Assembly: GCA_009760855.2 (NCBI GenBank)
Contig: WPIO01000023.1
Span: forward strand, 251,001-315,000
Direction: 5' to 3'
Origin: Cristatella mucedo
Taxonomy: Eukaryota; Bryozoa; Phylactolaemata; Cristatellidae
DNA: 64,000 nt
Shown one piece after another: positions 54,501 through 64,000 of this stretch. The position numbers were made by a program, and so were the translations under genes. Numbering within the stretch: position 1 is the first letter of the stretch; the number at the start of each line of letters is the position of its first letter. Under the pieces are notes generated by a model. It was given only the letters and a program-made list of their open reading frames with translations. It ran no database searches and had not been told where the DNA came from.

Positions 54501-57500
54501 GTAGTGAATAGCATAGAAGTAGCAGTTCAGGACCGCTGAAAAGGATGTGCCATAGTCGGCAGTTGGAGACAGCATTTGTCGTTGTGTAAGAAAAGTAAAA
54601 GGAAACTGCCGAGGCTGTCTGGTCGGCCAAATAGTGACATAACTGAGATCAAGTTGACAACAATCCAAGGTAAAGGAAAAATTTAGGAAATACATCACTT
54701 GATTTGACGACCGGTGCTGCCGGTAACCCAGCAGATTATTGGTTGCCCCATTGGTCAAGCCAGAACGCCTTCACAGGCACAGGCTTATTTATGAAGTTCG
54801 GCCGTACGAGTAACCGGACAGGCTGCCGATGCAATCAACAACTTCAAGGTAAGTGCCGGGAACTTGTACATACGACGGTATGGAGACTGGTGCTCAAACT
54901 AGAGGCAGTATGTCATGGCATCTATACGCTTCTGCTAATAAAGAATGGCTAAATTAAGACCGATTTAATTAAAGAGCAACTCATACATATATATTGGCAT
55001 CCTACTATGAGAGTGATCATAACTTTTCTGCATTTCACGACGACCTTAATGATTGAAGGGGCATACAATTGGGGGGGGGGGCAAAAACTTGTTCGCCTAA
55101 AAGCTGTATGGGGACTGTGTGGGCAGCTCTCGGCTGCTGACTTAGTGGCTTTGTCATTGTTTGACGGCTGCTTCAGTAGCCTGCAAAGCTGCATGCCATG
55201 TTCGCTCATGAAGGAGATAGATATCACGAATACGACTGCCAAAAAAGGCCTCGCCTAGCAAGTTGATGAAGGGGAATTGTGAGCTTCATTTTAATATAGA
55301 TCTAAATTTGAAGCAAGTACTTGGCACCAAGTAGGGATGAGACATACTCTCAGGAGGTCAAATCAGGTATGAGTCGTCACACTTGTGATTCGTTCTTCGT
55401 GTGCATGTACTGCTTACACTACGCCTGCTGCTTTCGGATGTTACCACCAATCATTTGGTAATTCTTTCTATACTGCATCTGTATTATAACTATAACTAAC
55501 CAGATCTATAATTATGGCAGTGTGGCATTTGACAGAATTTTTCAAACTGCATATCCTGCTACACATAGTAACTTATTTATTTTTCTAAGGGTGACAGCTC
55601 AAAATATGACTTATCATTTTGCTTCCATTTTTGCATTCTTAACCATTTCCATTTTCAGTTGCATTTACACGGTAAAACATATATATGAGCATTATTCACA
55701 CAAACAAGTTCTTCAATGAAATTTGCCATGAGCATTAGCGAGAACAGAGCAAGTTGACTGAGTTAATAGTATACAAGTTTGACCATGTGAATGCAGCTTT
55801 ATCCTTCACGTGGCATCAAACACAAAATAAAAAACCGAGTTCCCCAATTATTACTTCAGAAAAATAGAAGACCGGTGATTAATGAGGCTGCAAAAATTGC
55901 CATCTTAAGTACTGATTTCTGAGTTTTAAAAATGATAAAGAACCATTTAGGCAATCTGCATTATCACACCCACGTACTATTGGTGAAGAATTGGTCCAAC
56001 CTGCAGGCGTGAACAAAGCAGAAATCATGCGTGGCCAGATGTTAGCACCACGAAGTGTTTTGGAGGCATTGTCTGCAAGGGTTTTGAAAAAAGAAGGAAT
56101 TTCCATCTTCCTAGAAAATGTGAGGTCACACAGTATTTCTTTAACCAAACAGAGCAGACGTTTTGCAATTCAACTTTATGAGCACCAATTACAATAGCAA
56201 TTTGAAACTTATGGTGAATGTCCAATACAAGGGTTCTGATGCAATATCAGACTAAATGTTCTGCATCTTTTGAGTTCAGAGCTCGAGGAATTAATGTCTT
56301 CAATAAGAATCATGTACATGTGAAAACACAAAGTACTGATTGAAAGTGAAAAGATCATATTAGCCATGTTGATGGAACTCTCATCAATGCGGAGTCGTGA
56401 CGATGGCTTCTCGGTTTTGGCCACAGCAGAGTAAAAAATTGAATTAAACGCTTTTAAGCACCGCACGATCCAACGCCCCCACATTGCTTTCGAAGCAGTT
56501 GAAGTTAGAACTGGAGGTTGCTACAAGGGATTCAACCATGCTTAACATTGCTGCAAAGGACATGCACTAAACAGGCGACTACTTCGTGATTTATATAATG
56601 ATAGGGAGGCATACTATGCGGGCCTTTTTTCTAGGCTGACGAGAGATGCCTGCTTTGGGCTCTCAGATCAGTTATAAAAAAATGTTTCTGGTTGATCAAA
56701 AAAATGCAGATGAGACAAGAACCTCCACTTGGCTTGCCAATCTTGCATATTTAGCTGACATCTTTTAGTATATATAAAAGGTGACCAAACTAAAAAAAGT
56801 TATCTAATTACTTCCCAGAGATAGATACAGACCATCAGTTCAGTTGCAAATCTCACCAACATGCCAGCTTGCTAATTAATGTGCCTGAAAGATAGGCAGG
56901 GGCACATATTAAATTCTGTTCAAACTGAAACACAATTTCTGAACAAAACAAAGCTCCCATTTTCGGGCGTCAAAAACTGCCAAGGCTTTAAAAATTGTCC
57001 AAGAAGAAGCAATAACATTCTGTTGCCTTAGTTGCAAGGGCCTACGTTAAAACGACGTTAGTTTTCTATTCTCGAAAAACCTACCTGAAAACGAACATAT
57101 CGATTGGGCGCCCCAGCGAAAGCATCCAAGTTACTGATATTAAAAACTATGGAAGTAGTTCCATCAAAAAACCAAGCACATAACAAAAACCTGAAGCGAA
57201 CATACTTTTAGGAAAATCTTCACTTTTTTAATGTTTTCAATACATTGGTATTGTATGTGTGTACCAGAGCCCTCAACTGGGTACCCATACTCACATCCAT
57301 ATCCATGGGTACTGGGCGGGCGTGGGTAGCGTCTGTGATCTTGTGGGTGGGCGTGGGTGGGTAGTGGCCTGCCTTATCAAAATCCCACTTGAGGGTGCCT
57401 TTAGGAGTTCAAACGCCCGAGTCTTATGGGTAATGGGTGGGCAGGGCCGACTGCGCTTTAGCAATGGTTGCCCATGGGTACCCGCCCAAATGGCAATTGA

Positions 57501-60500
57501 GGGCTCTGGTGTGTGCAAATCTTACAACAGCATGCTAATATTTTAAACTATTTGATTTATTCCTGAAATATTAAATTTTGCGGGCGATTTCATTTAACAC
57601 AACTGCAAAGGTAGATTCACTCATTCACATCGTATTCTCGGTGTTACAAAAAAGCCCCCCTCCCCTGCTATGGTCTAGGACTTGCAGAGCTTAGGCATCT
57701 GTCAAGAGTTTTGAAAAAGAAGAATCTCCATCTCGTGTCACCAATAGTCTCTGAGCAAACGAAATTAGCAACTAATTGCTTGCTCACGAGAAGACCTGAA
57801 GCATGTGCCCGTCCTACCAGCAGCAACACAAACGCTAGTGTGCGCACGCGTGTGCTGAGCACCTTGTAGCGGAGGAAGACGACGAGGCAGCAAAGCCCAT
57901 GCCGAGGCGCTCGGCCTGCTCGGCTTTCTTCGGGTCGAGATGCCGAAGCCGCTCTTCCTGTTTCTTTTGCTCGGTGCTCAGGTCCTGATAGGCCAACTTT
58001 AGAGATGCCCTACAAAGGCAACAAGCTAGATGACCATGCGAGTGGTTGGGGGGCGGCGGTGGGGGCCCGCAGGTTGCCAGATCGCCGAGTCTCGGGCTCC
58101 TTTGTAAACATTCTCAGCGGCGCAGGTGGCTCCAGCACCGATGCTACTCACATCTTCTTCTGTGCATCCTCGGCACTCACAACCTGCGCAACTGCTGCCG
58201 CTTTCTCCGACTCCTCTTTAGCTTTGTCACGCTGCTGAGCCTGCACTTCTATGTCGGAGAAGTTGGCCTTCACACGCGTAGCACCAAGACCCTGGCAAAA
58301 GTTGGCGCACTCAGTCGAGTCAGTTACTCGAGCACTGGCACAGCCAGCGACAACGACTTATGCAACACTGAACAACAAACTGGAAATGTACGCACTCCTT
58401 TCTTGGCTGATGCAGGCTTCTTGGCACCAATCGTCGACTTCCGGGGTTCGGTGGTAGGTATGTGACCGCTTAGGGCTGCTTCCACGCTGGGACCACTCAG
58501 CTCAGTGCCATCTGTAGCGAGAGAGGGCGAAGCGATCTCAGGTACAGCTTTGGAGGAACAGATGACACACATGTGTCAAGCTATCCAAGTCGCTGATCAC
58601 GAACTTTTTGACAAATATTTCTTCCCACCCCAGCGGAACTACGCTGTGCTGGAGAAGAATGTGGATGATTACGATGCCAACTCCTAAGCTCACCACCCAG
58701 TAACAAGACCTCCTCACCTCCTTAGTGGCGACCTGTCGTTGGGTCGGCCTGTTAGCGCCCCAGCTAAGCAGCTAAAATGCAGGCCGTGATAATTTCCCAG
58801 GCCTTAAGCAAATAGAAGGCGAGCGCATAACAGGAGCCAAAGGTACCTTGGTACTACGTAGGTTTCAATCGACTTCATTACCTCTATCCTCAGCAGATTT
58901 AATCGCACAAGGCAGCCTCGAACAGCATCAGGCGTAAAGGATTTATGGTACCTTCTAAAAAGCATCAAACAACTGGTTCGACAAGCTTGGAATAACTGTC
59001 TTCATAAACTGTACGACTTAAAAGGTGAAGAAATATTGAACAGGGAGGCCCGTGTATCTGTATCCATTGAACTTGGTCTAAAAACATTCTAATTATATAT
59101 AACTTATAAATTAAAAATCAAATCTTAATTTATTAAAAATTTAATTAAAAAATAAAAATATGCAAATGTATAATATATATATATATAATCATATATATCA
59201 GCATTATGATTTCGCCTAGGGATAGCAGAATTAAATACGACAGATTTGTGTAACAATTCTATCCAGAGGCAATAAAAATTCGTTTAGCACTCATTGCTGG
59301 CTTTTCCACACAAGTAATGCAAAAGACAGCAACTCAACAAAGCACATAGCCACCTTTGTCGAGCAGGCTACTTTACCCCAATCCAGTATCTTGATCAAGA
59401 CATTGACCCTTTTAGGCAACAAAACAGTTATGCTTACCAATGCAACCTTTTAATCACATGCACTGAAGTGCACCAGCCCTCTTCAACTAGTTTGTCAGAC
59501 GATCGGTGCTATCTTGCTTCCATATAAAATTTCTGTGAGCGTACCTTACTATTTCCCTACATGAGCATACCACTTCCTGATGGTGAATAAGCAATTTTTA
59601 GCCCTCATAAAGCACAGCAGCCGAAGGCCCAACACCACTGCTAGACGCAAAGCAAGACTGAAGCAGTCAAGCTGAATGATTTCAGTGTACGCTAACAGCT
59701 AGAGCGCATGAATTGTTCTTTGACACTTGAAAATGGCATTGACACAGCTATTCTTTAAGGAATATGGAGAAATTGATGCTGCCTTGTCCAACAAGCTAGA
59801 CTAAACGTATCTTGTGCGTAAAGTGCTTCACTCAAAAAACCCTTCAATTTATCGATTCTTGAGGTACTTGGGGTGAGGCTCTCGCACAATAACTTCTACC
59901 TTTGTGGCTGAGTGTTAGCACATACCACAATTATGCCACAGCTGCCTCAGGACATACCGCTGCTGGACGCACCTGCTGGCTGCTCTTCGGCAGCAACAGC
60001 AACTGGCTGGTCAGTGTAGACAGTTCTCGAACCGTTGACGGCGGTTCTCTCAGACGCCACATCGTGCCAAACGTCGCCGGCTGCACCAGTTCCCCATTTC
60101 TCTTGCTCTTTAAAGAAGTCTGCTTCCTCGCCAGCAGTGGGCTGCTTAGTCACTCCTTCCGATCCATCGACGTAGAGCTGCGGAACGCATTGCCTAGCAG
60201 TCACTCGCGTCTTGAAGCAAGTTTTTCACTCATGCAGACAGGCACCCACATTCGGCTGCCCAAAAAACGGAGCCGCGGCCAGGCCACGGTCCTACGACAG
60301 GGCGCAGCACAGCAGGTTCAAATGTGAGCTTGTAAATAAGCACGGAAAAAACGCATGCAAACGCCACGGCTCAAGCGCTACATCCAGCGCACCGAGCACA
60401 GCAGGTCGACAAGACGTGTCATGGTTGCATGGCCGAGGCAAACTGAGCACCACGAAACAACACGGGCAGAAAATGAAAATGAGTGGGGGCATGGCAGGAG

Positions 60501-61270
60501 GCCAGATCGCAGCGGCTAGGAGTTTGCAATGGCAGTCTGCTCTGCTGCACAAGCATCCAGGCGAGCAGTAACAAGGAGACAGCGCAGTGCTGGGCTCAGC
60601 ATCGCTGCGAGACAGCAGCACTGGCGAGTTGTGTGAAGTGAAGACCTACTGAGCAACACACGTAGCAATGTGGGCCATCCATGGCATAGGTGTAACAAGC
60701 CGGGTAAGTGGTGCAACCGATCAACAAGCGGCACGGGCACACACATACACACACAATTCGCACACGTCACTGCTCATCTGAGAGCACACTGACATGGCAC
60801 AAACATTAAAAAAAAATCTTAGCTGATTTAACAGCCTCATTTGCATAGCGGCAGAACAGTCTTATCGGCTATCACAACTTGCAGTTGGCAATTAAGAGTC
60901 GCTTACTGCAGGATATGAGCCCATGACCTTGGTCGCGAAGAGGGGCCACCTTACCTCCTGGGCAATCATGGCCCTTAATGTCATATAACATAGAAATCTA
61001 GAGGATGCCCGGGATAGAGGGCTCGTCGGTCAAATGTGCTACACTGGTGGTTCAGCCCCCCATACAAAGCAGCAACACGCGCTCCTGAGTGGAGCATGCT
61101 AATACATGATGCCATTGCAAGCACTAGTATTTATTTACCTTAGCACCATTGATTCTTTGTGTCGACAAAGCTAGTTGATGAAGCTTCTCTTTATACAGAT
61201 GTGCTGCCCTGCTGTTATACTTCTGTTGTGCATCTTTCGTTGTGCAACCTTGTCCACGAAAAAATGCAGC
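51357..61270 (-). CDS. ARFGAP3: ADP-ribosylation factor GTPase-activating protein 2/3 (ArfGAP2/3-type), 10 exons, 5' end outside window
   Basis: Arf1 GTPase-activating protein of the coatomer-associated ArfGAP2/3 group, acting on Golgi COPI coats. 489 residues are traced. In order: the end of the ArfGAP domain ([17 protein letters not shown]), a linker, G-P-S-V-E, a K-K-G-G-L-G-A block, a charged coiled segment (A-Q-K-K-M-A-S-L-K-L-A-Y), [27 protein letters not shown], a Ser/Lys-rich stretch, two ISS repeats ([20 protein letters not shown]) and a final G-V-T-K-V-A-T-K-L block. All nine internal junctions agree in phase. The C4 zinc finger (first ~75 residues) is not in the window. The last codons (D-R-Y-G in relatives) were not found. 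ARFGAP2 versus ARFGAP3 is not resolved. Confidence 0.93.
52106..52138 (-). CDS. ARFGAP3: ArfGAP2/3 candidate 33-bp microexon
   Basis: Between atgccaccag and CGCCAG|gtgctg lie 33 bases in phase 0, reading [11 protein letters not shown]. In relatives an acidic/Ala-Arg stretch sits between the two ISS motifs, and D-E-A-T-E-R fits. The neighbouring exons would also join in frame without it, so it may be alternative or spurious. Confidence 0.5.
52255..52393 (-). CDS. ARFGAP3: ArfGAP2/3 exon: first ISS repeat
   Basis: Acceptor ttcttgtag and donor GGGCAG|gtgcgt. One base in, phase 0 out. It encodes [19 protein letters not shown], the first of the paired ISS motifs that define the ArfGAP2/3 C-terminal half. 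Confidence 0.92.
52926..53099 (-). CDS. ARFGAP3: ArfGAP2/3 exon: Ser/Lys-rich region
   Basis: Acceptor cattcgcag and donor GAGCG|gtgagt. It encodes [12 protein letters not shown] and W-D-S-F-D-S-K-K-P, a likely disordered, phosphorylatable segment, ending S-S-K-E-K-E-R. Confidence 0.9.
53212..53367 (-). CDS. ARFGAP3: ArfGAP2/3 exon: [11 protein letters not shown]
   Basis: Acceptor tggctttag and donor CCGAG|gtagcc. It encodes [17 protein letters not shown], characteristic of the family, then [11 protein letters not shown]. The leading base completes an Arg codon with the exon 4.5 kb upstream, supporting direct splicing across that intron. Confidence 0.95.
53527..53735 (-). mobile_element. tRNA-derived SINE, family B, with internal insertion
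   Basis: Same family, but the B-box is interrupted: about 20 bases (agtatattacatattcga region, 53640-53657) split or duplicate the GGTTCGAATCC core. Lies in an ArfGAP intron, sense to that gene. Confidence 0.78.
54310..54590 (-). mobile_element. LINE 3' fragment with TAATG-type tail
   Basis: Near-copy of 39575-39850: the same [14 protein letters not shown] block and the same tail (gtaatgtaatgtatctccat, cagtaactccacaaagtcat). High similarity between the two suggests recent activity of this family. Confidence 0.8.
55380..55495 (+). mobile_element. Tail of ATT-family LINE
   Basis: Matches 4660-4760 (tgtgattcgt, tgcttacactacgcctgctg, gatgttaccaccaa) with a few changes. Only the 3' untranslated part is present. 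Confidence 0.7.
57265..57508. mobile_element. hAT-type MITE, 244 bp
   Basis: Terminal inverted repeats CAGAGCCCTCAA at both ends, with flanking 8-mers GTGTGTAC (57257-57264) and GTGTGTGC (57509-57516), a 7/8 match. The inside is rich in gggtaccc/gtgggtgg motifs and has no coding capacity. Lies in the large ArfGAP intron. Confidence 0.85.
57863..58009 (-). CDS. ARFGAP3: ArfGAP2/3 exon: [16 protein letters not shown]
   Basis: Acceptor cctttgtag and donor ACAAG|gtgctc. One base in, two out. It encodes L-K-L-A-Y-Q-D-L and the family signature [16 protein letters not shown]. Followed by the gene's largest traced intron (4.5 kb), which holds a hAT-type MITE and LINE fragments. Confidence 0.95.
58152..58291 (-). 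CDS. ARFGAP3: ArfGAP2/3 exon: GLGATRV and coiled segment
   Basis: Acceptor ttgccag and donor AAGAT|gtgagt. It encodes [15 protein letters not shown], a conserved ArfGAP2/3 block, then a charged Ala/Glu/Lys coiled stretch ending E-D-A-Q-K-K-M across the junction. Confidence 0.92.
58396..58511 (-). CDS. ARFGAP3: ArfGAP2/3 exon: GPSVE linker
   Basis: Acceptor cgctacag and donor AAAGGA|gtgcgt. Two leading bases complete an Asp codon; ends in phase 0. It encodes [10 protein letters not shown] and a Lys-rich end, K-K-P-A-S-A-K-K-G, leading into G-L-G-A. Confidence 0.87.
58512..59957. other. ArfGAP intron
   Basis: AT-rich from 59090 to 59220; no element recognised. Confidence 0.5.
59958..60177 (-). 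CDS. ARFGAP3: ArfGAP2/3 exon: LYVD and acidic linker
   Basis: Acceptor gttccgcag and donor GCAGCG|gtatgt. It encodes L-Y-V-D-G, the last strand of the ArfGAP domain, then E-E-A-D-F-F and a low-complexity Ala/Glu linker. Ends after one base. Confidence 0.88.
60812..60978 (-). mobile_element. tRNA-derived SINE, family B
   Basis: Same family, B-box changed to GGGCTCATATCCTG, A-box GCCATGATTGCCCAGGAGGT. Lies in an ArfGAP intron. Confidence 0.75.
61139..61270 (-). CDS. ARFGAP3: ArfGAP2/3 exon: end of ArfGAP domain
   Basis: Acceptor ttattgcag and donor GCTAAG|gtaaat, phase 0/0, 44 codons. It encodes [14 protein letters not shown] and the near-invariant [14 protein letters not shown], the helical end of the ArfGAP fold after the zinc finger and catalytic arginine. 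Confidence 0.93.
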
Positions 61271-62102
61271 CTGCAATAATGTCATCGTTGCTTTAGAAGA
61301 CAGTACAGATTGCTGTCCACTTCTCTGCCTCAGGGGAATAAACAGCTCCAATAGTATAAGCTGCATCCGGCAAATTTAAAGGCTGCATCTGCATACAACT
61401 CTAACCTCATGCCCTGGTTTCTCACAAGATCAGAATGTGGAGGAAGAATAATATGAGTAATTTTGCAGCCTGTGCTGCATAATAATAGCACGGCTAGTGA
61501 TCTCCCTGTGGAGGAAATAATACAAGTACGACAGAGGTGAGCTGCTGGACTTGTGCTCAGAGAATGACTCGGTGCAGTGGAATTCCCGCTCAGCAAAGAA
61601 TTCTATGCACACCATGGGCTGCTCAAAGCTCACACTCTACTCAGCTGTGCAAAAAAATTGCACATGTATTGGGGTGCACGAAAGCAATACGCAGGGGAAA
61701 CTGCAGTCAGCAGCCACAATTCAGATGTCCACCACTATTGACACCAAGCCGTGTGCCTATACTGCTAAAACTTGCTCACGTAGCCCGAGGTCTCAAATTA
61801 GCTCGCACCTGCTGAGTGCTTAGCAACCCGCCTTCTTTAACCTTGCCTCACAATGCACGTGCTACACAAGAGACCTTAACCCGTGCCCAAACACCGGTTA
61901 CCTTGATCGACAAGAAGTCATTTTGCTCGACCACTTTTTGTCAACAGCTAAGCTAAGTCAGCTTCAATCAGACCATTCACATGCCCATTTCCAGAGTCAG
62001 CCACACCAAAACAGAACTCATATATTTGTTAAAGGAGACTATATTAACTTACACAGGCTAAACAGTTCTATCTTGGATATTTATAAACTATAATTCATTT
62101 GC
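61271..62102. other. ArfGAP upstream intron
   Basis: Searched on - for the C-x2-C-x16-C-x2-C zinc finger and the H-R-x-L-G-x-H segment; not found. Confidence 0.5.
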
Positions 62103-62236
62103 ATAGCGCCTCAAGAGAACTTAAATCTCAAAAATTCAGGCGCTTCACATGTGCCGCGGGGCTCGAGCCCACGACCTCAGCCAGACCTTAGTCGGGGTGA
62201 GCACCTTAACTGCTGGACCAAACCAACTCGGCAATG
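62103..62236 (-). mobile_element. tRNA-derived SINE, family A
   Basis: Read on -: A-box TTTGGTCCAGCAGTTAAGG, B-box GTGGGCTCGAGCCCC, 3' body and the AGTTCTCTTGAGGCGCTATG tail. Confidence 0.78.
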
Positions 62237-62253
62237 TCTCGTCTACAGGAAGA

Positions 62254-62257
<4 letters not shown>

Positions 62258-62296
<39 letters not shown>
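62258..62296. repeat. (GT)n microsatellite
   Basis: About 18 GT units after a family A SINE. Confidence 0.95.
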
Positions 62297-62301
<5 letters not shown>

Positions 62302-62559
62302 CAAACTCAAACGCATAAGTATATAGACTGTCTAGATTTGCTAGATTCCCATCTTTTCTTAAGCCCCCAACTGAACTGGAGCTGGGATAATTGTTCTGCC
62401 TGCTAATTCGATGCCCCAAGTATGAACTGTCATGATAGTTGGGCAACTTATGGACAATGTGCCCAAAATTAGCTTAAAAACCTTTAGGCCAATTTAAAAT
62501 GGCTGCTTCGGCCAGACTAGATCCTTGAGAAACGACCCCTTCATCTGTTCACGCTGGAA

Positions 62560-63690
62560 CCGTGAGCCTGTGCACAAGCCGGAACTATACAGTGAACCCA
62601 TTGAGGATCACTTATTCAGTGTGGAAAAGAATATCAGTCATGCCAAAAGTCGCGGAACTGCCGAGCTTCGTGAAGGGTAAGATCATGGCGCTGTACTAGG
62701 CTCAACAGTCCAACAGTCAAATTGCTATCTTATCAATTCCGAAGAGTACGGTTTTGTACAACGTGAACATGTTAAAGACCGGATGCCCTGAAAATTCTAT
62801 ACGATCGCCCCCCCCCCCTGCTACCACTTGGTGGGAAAACACCATCCTACAGTTGGAGGCACTAAAGGACCGTTTTTCATCAGCTAAAGCTCGGGTTAAA
62901 AGTCTTCGTGCATCGTCTGGGAAGCAAGTTAGCAGTGACATAATTAAAAAGCAATTAGCTGAGGCTGATCTGCATTGTCGAGTTGCAAAGAGAAAACCTC
63001 TTCTGTCGGCCGAGAATATGGTAAGTCGTTTAAAGTGAGCTAAGGCTCGAATCCACTGAATTGCTGACCATTGGGGTAGAGTTGTACGGAGTGACGAAAG
63101 CAATTCACTCTCTTTTCGAACAGCAAAACAAGGCTTTGTGTGTCGGCGACCCAACGAAGCCTACTCACCCTATTGCCTGCAGCCAACGATCAAATTTGAA
63201 GAAAACCTGACGTGCAGTATGGTGGTGCTTCAGCAGAAATGGCATTGGAGCACTGCACCGAATACCGTGCATCATGACCCAAGACTTCTATTTAGACCTT
63301 CAAAACGTAAACTCCTAAGTGTGATGGTACTTTATGCACAGGATTATATTTTCCAGCTCAACACCGATCCTAAACATACTGCTACCAAAGTCAAGTATTT
63401 TTTGGGCAATTTATTAGAATTCAGTTACCCTCCCAAGACGGTTATGGACTGGCCAAGTAGTATCCATACATTAACCCAATCGAACATTTGTGGGACGGAG
63501 TCGAGTGACGATTATGGCAGCTGGCCGTCTGTATCACGACTATCGATGTGCTTTTAATTACTTGTAACAGGCCCAGAGTAATATAACGGCCGATGTTTTC
63601 GAGCATTTGATCAGCTCCATGCCTGGGCCAGTCCGACAGATCGTAGCAAATAAGGGAGGTGCAATGTCATATTAGCACAATAAATTAGGC
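62560..63690 (+). pseudogene. Degenerate Tc1/mariner-type transposase
   Basis: Several frames together give the order of a Tc1-type DDE transposase: L-H-C-R-V-A-K-R-K-P-L-L-S-A-E-N, R-V-V-R-S-D-E-S-N, R-R-P-N-E-A-Y, D-Y-I-F-Q-L-N-T-D-P-K-H-T-A and N-L-L-E-F-S-Y-P-P-K-T-V-M-D-W-P. Stops and frameshifts break it at several points, so it cannot be active. Terminal inverted repeats were not identified, so ends are approximate. It lies upstream of the ArfGAP exons, possibly in that gene's intron. Confidence 0.85.
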
Positions 63691-63828
63691 ATGATATATG
63701 ATAATGTGAGAACATATTTTTTCTCATTTCAACCAGTGCATACTTTCATTTACGAAAAATATTCGATATTTACTCGACATGCGGGTGAGGAGACCGTCAT
63801 GGTGTATGCCCTAGCCATCCAGATACTT

Positions 63829-63830
<2 letters not shown>

Positions 63831-63910
<80 letters not shown>
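63831..63910. repeat. (GT)n microsatellite
   Basis: About 40 GT units near the window end, followed by a short (GA)n at 63959-63983. Confidence 0.97.
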
Positions 63911-63915
<5 letters not shown>

Positions 63916-64000
63916 TCTCCCATTAGTCTCTCTCTGTATATACATATATACACAAATAGGGAGAGAGAGAGAGAGAGAGAGACCAACGGGAGACATGGAG

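Noticed and set aside
54695-54850. Plus-strand exon-like frame ending at CAAG|gtaagt inside the ArfGAP intron
   Set aside because: Good donor and open frame, but no motif, no partner exon and no clear acceptor; left out as unsupported.
62340-62410. Plus-strand peptide Q-L-N-W-S-W-D-N, resembling part of an ArfGAP domain
   Set aside because: Wrong strand relative to the ArfGAP exons, no splice context, and only a few residues match.

Overview
This is a piece of animal (metazoan) nuclear genome, most likely from an invertebrate. The genes are split by many GT-AG introns, microsatellites are abundant, and the introns hold fragments of CR1/L2-type LINEs, tRNA-derived SINEs, hAT-type MITEs and a dead Tc1/mariner copy. 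I cannot name the species from the sequence.

Left two thirds, + strand (1408-41705): the 3' part of a cation-independent mannose-6-phosphate receptor / IGF2R-like gene. I can trace about 25 exons. They carry one partial and eight further CI-MPR-type extracellular repeats, then a transmembrane helix and a short cytosolic tail ending in an acidic-cluster/dileucine-like sorting signal. Exon phases agree at every junction except the one just before the transmembrane exon. The gene starts upstream of the window. A two-exon class A GPCR gene (15118-17852) lies complete on the same strand inside the intron between the exons ending at 11155 and starting at 19451.

Middle (about 42-51 kb): the receptor's 3'UTR and a polyadenylation signal, LINE and SINE debris, and one GC-rich single-exon ORF on the - strand (46787-46035). 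Its product is not recognised. It has a KVTF motif and a C-x2-C-H cluster.

Right third, - strand (61270-51357): ten exons of an ArfGAP2/ArfGAP3-type GTPase-activating protein. They run from the end of the ArfGAP domain, through the coiled segment and the conserved ISS repeats, to the amphipathic C-terminal block. The N-terminal zinc-finger exons lie beyond the window. The final few codons were not located. The gene converges tail-to-tail with the receptor gene.

Both main genes act in Golgi/endosome membrane traffic: the receptor is cargo for GGA/AP coats, and ArfGAP2/3 controls Arf1 on COPI coats. Nothing in the sequence shows that they are co-regulated. The repeat fraction is informative. 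Two tRNA-derived SINE families are present, and one shares a 3' tail with a LINE family found here, which suggests a LINE-SINE partnership. Two MITEs have clear 8-bp target duplications.
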